Assembly: GCA_020345785.1 (NCBI GenBank)
Contig: CP070771.1
Location: 994,053-1,002,598 of the forward strand
Direction: 5' to 3'
Source: Desulfobacterales bacterium
Lineage (GTDB): Bacteria > Desulfobacterota > Desulfobacteria > Desulfobacterales > JAFDCJ01
Length of the DNA stretch: 8,546 nucleotides
The translations under genes were made by a program, and so were the position numbers. Positions within the stretch are counted from its first letter, which is position 1, and each line of letters begins with the position of its first letter. Below, in pieces: positions 1-4,653 of this stretch. Under the pieces are notes generated by a model. That model worked only from the letters and a program-made list of their open reading frames with translations. It searched no databases and was not told where the DNA came from.

Positions 1-1
1 A

Positions 2-14
2 GGGGCTTCGCCCC
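2..14. repeat. Triloop mini-hairpin at window edge
   Basis: GGGGC-TTC-GCCCC forms a five-base-pair stem closed by a three-base loop. No T-run follows on the + strand, so it is not a convincing terminator. Its geometry matches the hairpins clustered at 4400-4617, which suggests a common class of short palindrome in this genome. It may belong to a longer structure that begins left of the window. Confidence 0.5.
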
Positions 15-264
15 AGTTGGAATTGCTGGAATAATGGAATGATGGGTCTGGGATGACGGGAGGATGAATCTACAAATAGGAAACTACAACTCTTTACATC
101 ATGGATTTTTGTGTCTCAATGTTGTACCTTACTGGACCGAAAAAAGAAGATGGATGTCTGACGAGCATCATTAAGAAATTTTTTTAACATTATTTAAGGC
201 CGGACCATTTTCCGCTTTTCATACCCAGTATTCCAATATTCCACTATTCCATCCTTCCACCTGG
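13..264. repeat. MITE-like element with about 40-bp imperfect terminal inverted repeats
   Basis: The left end (13-52) begins CCAG-TTGGAA and carries repeated TGGAAT words. The right end (about 224-264) is its imperfect reverse complement, with ATTCCA words ending in CCACCTGG. Aligned by eye, CCAG, TGGAA, TGGAATA, TGGAAT and CTGGG are shared in order. The interior (about 67-223) is AT-rich and has no credible ORF. The structure resembles a non-autonomous dispersed repeat. I see no flanking target-site duplication and cannot name the family. Confidence 0.5.
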
Positions 265-280
265 TTTACAAAACTAGACC

Positions 281-327
281 GTCGCAAAAAAATATACGAT
301 TTCAATGGGTTGTAGAAATTTCGCGAC
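281..327. repeat. 47-bp palindromic element, possible weak terminator of the channel gene
   Basis: The outer arms are GTCGC (281-285) and GCGAC (323-327). Inside them, ATTTC (300-304) pairs with GAAAT (315-319). Read on the minus strand, it starts seven bases after the stop codon of the receptor-channel gene and contains a run of seven T after the inner stem. It could therefore end that transcript. The inner stem is short and AT-rich, so a dispersed palindromic repeat is an equally good explanation. Confidence 0.35.
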
Positions 328-333
328 GCTGAT

Positions 334-1431
334 TTATCTGCTGCCTTGTTCTCCGAACCAATTGGCCCGGATCCGCTTCAGTTCACCGGATTCCACGAGT
401 TTCAGTATGGCACGATTCAGTTTTTCGCGCAGCGGGCTGCCCTGTGGCACTGCAAGCCCGTAATCCTGCGGTTCAAAAATCTTGCCGACCACCGTAACCT
501 TTCCTCGACCTGCGCCATTTGCGTAATAAAGCAAATTGGGTGCATCATAAACCACCGCCTCCACCTCGCCCTGCAGTAAGGCATTGATAGTATCCTCCAC
601 TTTATCGTAAACTGTGAGATAGGACCGCTCTTTTTTCATATAACTATAGCTGGTCGTTCCTTCAACGACGGCCACCCTGCGCCCCCACAAATCCTGCGGC
701 CCGTTGATGTTGGATTTGAGGTTTGCCGTGGTGAGATCGGAGGAAAGCTCGGCAACAAAATAACCAAACAAGGGCAAAGCGATGATGATAATGATGGCCG
801 CTAAAATTCTTCCAATCCAACGATGGGGAACCTTATCGCCGTACCCGATGGTGCTGGCAGTGATCAGTGCCCAGTACATCCCCTCGAACACTCCCGGAAA
901 ATACCTTTTATCAAACGTGGTGATACGCCTTTTGGTGCTGCGTTCAACCAGCCAGATGACATTGCCGGCGACGATAATCAAAATCAGCAGGCCGAAAAGA
1001 ACATAGATCTTATGCCCTTTAAACAGGGAAGACACCAGTCCTAACAATGACGGCCGCTCTGCGCTGGGAATCAGGATATCAAGACCCGTGTGAAAGACCG
1101 GATGGGTGAAGTCAAAAACCTCTTCACGCCCTTCAGTGATGGTAATCCCGCCGATAGCAATATCGACGCTGCCTTCCTTCAGACGCTTTAACTTGTCGGC
1201 CACTCCCTTGCATTGGACATATTCAAAATCGAGGTTCAATCCGCGGGCCAGGGTTTGCCACAGGTCGATGGACATTCCGGCGGGTTCTCGAGTGGATAGG
1301 ATTACGAAGGGGGAGAACGGGCTGATACCGACCTTCAGCGTCGAATCGGACTGGGCAACGGCCGCCGGAAGGCCGATCAGGATCAGAATCAACGCTAAAA
1401 TGGGCAACCTCTTGTTTTGCTTGAAAATCAT
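334..1431 (-). CDS. Prokaryotic ionotropic glutamate receptor / ligand-gated K+ channel (GluR0-like)
   Basis: This 365-residue protein is predicted to bind an extracellular amino acid or similar ligand and open a cation pore in the inner membrane. A signal peptide (about 1-27, ending AVA-Q) precedes S1, the first half of a type-II periplasmic binding fold (about 31-125). M1 (140-162), a pore loop with the filter T194-I-G-Y-G-D199, and M2 (204-229) follow. S2 completes the binding fold (about 243-360). The stretch GITITEGREEVFDF aligns with the S1 segment of animal glutamate receptors that holds the ligand-binding arginine, giving R102 with T97. S2 has GTTS (258-261) and an acidic D296 in VVYDAP, where receptors bind the ligand amino group. 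LTTANL after M2 recalls the SYTANLAAF motif. There is no amino-terminal domain and no third helix, as in Synechocystis GluR0. The ATG at 1431 is preferred over the TTG at 1434 because AGGAG lies 5 nt upstream. The gene diverges from the TetR gene. A plain binding protein fused to a channel of unknown ligand is the alternative. Confidence 0.88.
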   Translation of the reverse strand: MIFKQNKRLPILALILILIGLPAAVAQSDSTLKVGISPFSPFVILSTREPAGMSIDLWQTLARGLNLDFEYVQCKGVADKLKRLKEGSVDIAIGGITITEGREEVFDFTHPVFHTGLDILIPSAERPSLLGLVSSLFKGHKIYVLFGLLILIIVAGNVIWLVERSTKRRITTFDKRYFPGVFEGMYWALITASTIGYGDKVPHRWIGRILAAIIIIIALPLFGYFVAELSSDLTTANLKSNINGPQDLWGRRVAVVEGTTSYSYMKKERSYLTVYDKVEDTINALLQGEVEAVVYDAPNLLYYANGAGRGKVTVVGKIFEPQDYGLAVPQGSPLREKLNRAILKLVESGELKRIRANWFGEQGSR

Positions 1432-1436
1432 CAATA

Positions 1437-1441
1437 CTCCT
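1437..1441 (-). promoter_or_regulatory. Ribosome binding site that sets the channel gene start
   Basis: AGGAG on the minus strand sits 5 nt before the ATG at 1431-1429. It is only 2 nt before the in-frame TTG at 1434-1432, which favours the ATG. Confidence 0.7.
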
Positions 1442-1549
1442 GTTTTTCATTTTGTTTACGATCGATTAGGGATTGATAATACAGCCGTAATTACAAATCA
1501 AATATAAATTCTCGCGATGGTGGGCAGTGTCCGGTGGTTGAAACTTTGA

Positions 1550-1571
1550 AAAATGAATATTTATTCATTTT
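1550..1571. promoter_or_regulatory. Palindrome with TGAAT half-sites in the divergent region
   Basis: AAAATGAATA-TT-TATTCATTTT is a perfect inverted repeat with ten-base arms and a two-base centre. The half-sites TGAAT/ATTCA are those of the operator at 1720-1739 but lie four bases closer together. It sits about 120 nt upstream of the channel gene and about 140 nt upstream of the TetR promoter. It could be an operator for the TetR protein or for another factor, or a chance AT-rich palindrome. Confidence 0.4.
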
Positions 1572-1692
1572 CTTTCGAGAGCGAATTTTGATGATAGATG
1601 TTAAAAATTGGCTTTAAGGCAAAATTTAGTTATTTTATAAATTACCAAAATTATATTATATTAAATTTAAAATGGATCAGATAATTTAGGAC

Positions 1693-1719
1693 TTGACAGA
1701 TGTCGAGCCACCATATAAT
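1693..1719 (+). promoter_or_regulatory. Sigma-70-type promoter of the TetR gene
   Basis: The sequence has a consensus -35 box TTGACA (1693-1698) and a consensus -10 box TATAAT (1714-1719). The spacer is 15 bp, somewhat short of the usual 17. A very AT-rich stretch (about 1605-1680) lies upstream and might act as an UP element. Transcription should start near 1726, inside the adjacent operator, giving a leader of about 50 nt before the proposed start codon. Confidence 0.7.
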
Positions 1720-1739
1720 ATGAATGAACAATCATTCAT
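1720..1739. promoter_or_regulatory. FadR-type operator, likely autoregulatory
   Basis: ATGAATGA-ACAA-TCATTCAT is a perfect inverted repeat with eight-base arms and a four-base spacer. It matches 19 of 20 positions of the Bacillus subtilis FadR (YsiA) box, WTGAATGA-MTAN-TCATTCAW, as I recall that consensus. It abuts the -10 box and covers the expected transcription start, so binding by the adjacent TetR protein should block its own promoter. I found no second copy with this spacing upstream of the downstream genes. Confidence 0.75.
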
Positions 1740-1765
1740 TAATTTGCATTGCGGATTCTCGGAGT

Positions 1766-1771
1766 AGGAGG
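1766..1771 (+). promoter_or_regulatory. Strong Shine-Dalgarno site before a non-canonical start
   Basis: AGGAGG lies 5 nt before ATT at 1777. An in-frame TAG (1765-1767) overlaps it, so the coding frame cannot begin further upstream. Its position is the main evidence that translation starts at the ATT codon. Confidence 0.65.
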
Positions 1772-1776
1772 ACAAA

Positions 1777-2373
1777 ATTAACAGGAACAATAAAAATAAT
1801 AAATATCATCTCATTCTGGAAGCGGCTGTCAAAGTATTTGCCCGTCAGGGTTTTTACCAGTCGACTGTCGCTCAGATCGCCAAAGAGGCCGGTGTGGCAG
1901 ACGGTACCATCTATCTTTATTTCAAAAATAAAGACGACATTCTGGTGCAATTTTTCAGTTACCGAACCAAGCAGGTATTTGATCGTTTCCGGGCCGAGGT
2001 TAAAAAAGCGGACAATAGTCTGGATAAACTTCGCAATCTCATCCGGCGGCATTTGACGGAATTTCAACGGGATCGGAATATGGCCGTGGTATATCAGGTA
2101 GAAACCCACCAGAACAGCCGCCTGGCCGAATCCCAGATCAGAGAGATGTCGCAGATGTACCAGGACCTGATATCGGAAATCGTGGAACTGGGTCAGCAGG
2201 AGGGCAGCATTCGCAAAGATCTCTATGTCGGGCTGGTAAAACGATTTATTCTGGGAGCCGTTGATGAAGTGATCAATACCTGGCTGCATTCGGAAAAAGA
2301 ATATGATCTGGTTTCCATGGCGGATCCGCTGGTCGACTTGTTTGTGAGGGGTATCGGAACCAGCGGTTCATAA
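1777..2373 (+). CDS. TetR/AcrR-family transcriptional regulator, FadR-like, probable AUU start
   Basis: This is a predicted acyl-CoA-responsive repressor of fatty-acid oxidation genes. The reading frame encodes a typical TetR DNA-binding domain: helix 1 EAAVKVFARQGF (15-26), then a helix-turn-helix from about 29 to 50 ending GVADGTIYLYFKNKDD, a form common in FadR-like members. The remainder (about 55-198) is the helical ligand-binding and dimerisation domain. From the ATT at 1777 the length is 198 residues, normal for the family. No ATG, GTG or TTG exists in frame between the TAG at 1765 and helix 1. The first such codon, GTG at 1894, would delete most of the helix-turn-helix. ATT follows AGGAGG at ideal spacing, so AUU initiation is the best reading. 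A sequencing error or recent start-codon mutation is the alternative. The operator at 1720 and the downstream acyl-CoA dehydrogenase and etf genes support the fatty-acid role. The family call is firm, the ligand is inferred. Confidence 0.85.
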   Translation: MNRNNKNNKYHLILEAAVKVFARQGFYQSTVAQIAKEAGVADGTIYLYFKNKDDILVQFFSYRTKQVFDRFRAEVKKADNSLDKLRNLIRRHLTEFQRDRNMAVVYQVETHQNSRLAESQIREMSQMYQDLISEIVELGQQEGSIRKDLYVGLVKRFILGAVDEVINTWLHSEKEYDLVSMADPLVDLFVRGIGTSGS

Positions 2374-2431
2374 TCACAAGCTGCCGCGGAAGTACACGGT
2401 GTAGCGCGGAAATTATTCAGTTAAAAGTTTA

Positions 2432-2536
2432 GCCACAATGACACGAAGACAACAAGACGGGAGATAAGGTCTCAACTTTTTATCAAGAAAAATCCTAAAA
2501 ATTAAGATTATTCTTGTGACTTTGTGCCTTGGTGGC
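2432..2536. repeat. Imperfect inverted repeat, GCCAC-A...T-GTGGC type
   Basis: The left arm, 2432-2456, starts GCCACAATGACACGAAG. The right arm, 2513-2536, ends ACTTTGTGCCTTGGTGGC. They pair imperfectly over about 24 bases around an AT-rich centre. Similar words (tttgtgccttngtggc) recur as dispersed intergenic repeats in many bacterial genomes. It fills most of the 199-nt gap between the regulator and the dehydrogenase. It could affect read-through, but no T-run makes it a classic terminator. I see no clear promoter in the rest of the gap. Confidence 0.55.
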
Positions 2537-2572
2537 AAAATATGACAACGGAAATTCATAGGAGAGAAAAAA

Positions 2573-4390
2573 ATGGCACAACAAATTGCAGATCGCAGGG
2601 ATGTTGACTTTGTCCTCCACGAACAATTGCAGGTTGAGGAATTGAGCAAACATGACATTTATGCCGAATTCAACAGAAAAACCGTCGATCTCATCGTTTC
2701 CGAGGCCCGCAACCTGGCTATCAAAGAAATTTTGCCCACGCAGGCAGAGGGGGATCGGCAAGGCACTCACTTTGAAAACGGCCGCGTGACGGTTCCGGAG
2801 TCTTTCCACAAGGCCTGGGAGCTTTTCAAAGAGGGCGAATGGTTGGCCATGATCGAAGATCCACAATGGGGCGGTCAGGGGATGCCGCGGACGGTAGCCC
2901 TGGCGGCCAGTGACTACATGAACGGCGCCAATTTCGCTTTCATGATGTATGCCGGGTTGACGCACGGGGCCGGTAAACTGGTCGATACCTTCGGCACCGA
3001 AAAGCAGAAAGAGCTGTTCCTTAAGAAAATGTATACGGGTGAGTGGACCGGTACCATGCTGTTGACCGAACCTGAGGCAGGATCCGATGTGGGGGCGTTG
3101 ACCACCACCGCGGTTAAAAATGATGACGGTACCTATTCGATCACCGGCAACAAGATTTTTATTTCCTCCGGCGAGCACGACCTGGCAGAAAACATCATTC
3201 ATCCGGTACTGGCGCGCATTGAAGGCGCGCCGGTGGGCACCTCGGGCATATCCCTGTTTATTGTGCCCAAGATCTGGGTCAATGACGACGGGGGTCTGGG
3301 AGAGTCCAACGATGTGGTCTGCACCGGTGTGGAAGAAAAAATGGGTATTCACGGAAACGCCACCTGTTCCATATCTCTCGGCAGCAAAGGGAAATGCCGG
3401 GGATTGCTCCTGGGAGAGGAAAACAAAGGGATGCGATCCATGTTTTTGATGATGAACGAGGCGCGGTTACTGGTGGGAATCCAGGCCTTTGCCTGTGCCA
3501 GTGCGGCCTACATGCATGCGGTTAATTACGCCAGACAGCGGGTGCAGGGAAGACACCTGTTAAACATGATGGATAAAAGCGCCCCCTCGGTTCCGATTAT
3601 TCAACATCCGGATGTCAGACGAATGCTGCTGACAATGAAATCATACGTGGAAGGCATGCGCAGCCTGATATATTATGTCGGTATGTGCGATGACAGAATG
3701 CATGTTACGGACAGCGAAGAGGAAAAAGCCAAGTATCAGGGTCTCATCGATCTATTGATACCGGTGGCCAAAGGCTATGTGTCCGACCGGGCCTTGGATG
3801 TCTGTAATCTGGGTATTCAGATTTTCGGCGGCTACGGCTATATTAAAGAATACCCCATGGAACAGCTGCTGCGCGACTGCCGGATCACTCCCATTTATGA
3901 GGGGACCAACGGTATCCAGGCAATGGATCTTCTGGGCCGCAAACTCGGTATGAACAAGGGCAAACCGATCATGGATTTGATGGCTGAAATCCAAAACACC
4001 ATCGCAGCCGCCAAGGCCAATTCCCGGGTCGAAGAATTTGCCGGCAAAGTGGAAGCGGCCTTAAACAAACTGGGTGAAGTTGCCCTGCACCTGGGCAAAA
4101 CCGCCATGTCGCCCCAGGTAATGGCTGCTTTTGCGCATGCCTATCCGTTTATGGAGGTTTCGGGGGATGTGGTCATGGCCTGGTTGCTGTTATGGCGCGC
4201 AACCATCGCCGCCGAAAAGCTCAATAACGGTGCCAAGAAAAAAGATGCCGCATTTTATGAGGGGCAGCTGAAAAGCGCCGAGTTTTTTACCAATTGTATA
4301 TTGCCGGGCACACTGGGCAAGATGGATGCCATTCTTGCCGCCAACAGCGCCGCCGTGGACATCTCGGAGGATGCCTTCGGGGGGAAATGA
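2573..4390 (+). CDS. Acyl-CoA dehydrogenase, long (about 600-residue) type
   Basis: This FAD enzyme introduces the alpha-beta double bond into an acyl-CoA and passes electrons to ETF, presumably in the cytoplasm. At 605 residues it belongs to the long form, with an extra N-terminal segment (RRDVDFVLHEQL, 8-20) and a C-terminal helical extension (about 470-600). The classical core lies between. Flavin and substrate motifs are LTEPEAGSD (164-172) and QIFGGYGYIKEYP (416-428). The catalytic base is E443 in IYEGTNGIQ (441-449). AGGAGA ends 7 nt before the ATG and fixes the start. Neighbours encoding ETF and its quinone oxidoreductase fit this electron path. The C-terminal layout resembles the family that includes DmdC (methylmercaptopropionyl-CoA dehydrogenase), but substrate chain length cannot be read from the sequence. 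E430-Q431 stands where many relatives have Glu-Arg or Glu-Lys, probably a subfamily variation. Confidence 0.93.
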   Translation: MAQQIADRRDVDFVLHEQLQVEELSKHDIYAEFNRKTVDLIVSEARNLAIKEILPTQAEGDRQGTHFENGRVTVPESFHKAWELFKEGEWLAMIEDPQWGGQGMPRTVALAASDYMNGANFAFMMYAGLTHGAGKLVDTFGTEKQKELFLKKMYTGEWTGTMLLTEPEAGSDVGALTTTAVKNDDGTYSITGNKIFISSGEHDLAENIIHPVLARIEGAPVGTSGISLFIVPKIWVNDDGGLGESNDVVCTGVEEKMGIHGNATCSISLGSKGKCRGLLLGEENKGMRSMFLMMNEARLLVGIQAFACASAAYMHAVNYARQRVQGRHLLNMMDKSAPSVPIIQHPDVRRMLLTMKSYVEGMRSLIYYVGMCDDRMHVTDSEEEKAKYQGLIDLLIPVAKGYVSDRALDVCNLGIQIFGGYGYIKEYPMEQLLRDCRITPIYEGTNGIQAMDLLGRKLGMNKGKPIMDLMAEIQNTIAAAKANSRVEEFAGKVEAALNKLGEVALHLGKTAMSPQVMAAFAHAYPFMEVSGDVVMAWLLLWRATIAAEKLNNGAKKKDAAFYEGQLKSAEFFTNCILPGTLGKMDAILAANSAAVDISEDAFGGK

Positions 4391-4399
4391 GAAATGAGC

Positions 4400-4617
4400 G
4401 GCCTTGCAGGCCTAAAGGAGCGCTTCGCTCTAAGAGCACTTCGTTCGAGGAGCGTTCCTTCGGAACTTGAAGCCTTATTGCCTCAAGCGCAGCACTCGTC
4501 GAGTGAAACGCTCCTCAAGCGGAGCGCTCTTTAAGACCCGCAGGGTCGCTCATTTATATCCTTGTCTCAAGGATTTAATCATGATAAGCAAGCGCCTTGC
4601 GCTCAAACTCAGTTTGA
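4400..4617. repeat. Array of about nine short stem-loops, mostly with three-base loops
   Basis: This fills most of the 263-nt gap between the dehydrogenase and the membrane oxidoreductase. Clear hairpins are GGCCT-tgc-AGGCC (4400-4412), GAGCG-ctt-CGCTC (4418-4430), GTTCC-ttc-GGAAC (4454-4466), CACTC-gtc-GAGTG (4493-4505), CGCTCC-tcaagc-GGAGCG (4509-4526), GACCC-gca-GGGTC (4535-4547), ATCCTTG-tct-CAAGGAT (4558-4574), AGCGC-ctt-GCGCT (4591-4603) and TCAAAC-tca-GTTTGA (4603-4617). A decayed copy, GAGCA-ctt-CGTTC, lies at 4434-4446. The stems differ in sequence but share stem length and loop size, so they are not ordinary tandem repeats. No long T-run follows. In the transcript they would form a string of small RNA hairpins. 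Function is unknown. Confidence 0.75.
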
Positions 4618-4653
4618 CCAAATTTTTAACCGAAGGGGGAACGAAACAATCAC

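Noticed and set aside
1476..1506. Promoter for the channel gene on the minus strand
   Set aside because: TATTAT and TATATT candidates exist, but no -35 box lies at a sensible spacing, so I could not support a specific site.
1720..1767. Fifteen-codon leader ORF in frame with TetR, or TAG read-through (for example pyrrolysine)
   Set aside because: Its ATG lies in the operator next to the -10 box, upstream of the expected transcript start. The encoded residues do not resemble a TetR extension, and the TAG falls inside the Shine-Dalgarno site.
1724..2056. Out-of-frame + strand ORF beginning at ATG 1724
   Set aside because: It is a shadow of the TetR gene. A frameshift joining it to TetR would need an ATG at or before the predicted transcript start.
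1732..2289. Minus-strand ORF of 185 codons opposite the TetR gene
   Set aside because: There is no ribosome binding site or recognisable motif, and it lies opposite a clear TetR coding frame.
1894..2373. TetR gene starting at GTG 1894
   Set aside because: This start would cut off helix 1 and most of the helix-turn-helix, which are clearly encoded upstream in the same frame.
2495..3352. Minus-strand ORF of 285 codons opposite the acyl-CoA dehydrogenase
   Set aside because: The composition is that of an antisense shadow. The + strand has unmistakable family motifs.
4400..4617. CRISPR array
   Set aside because: The palindromes differ in sequence and there are no constant-length repeats or spacers.
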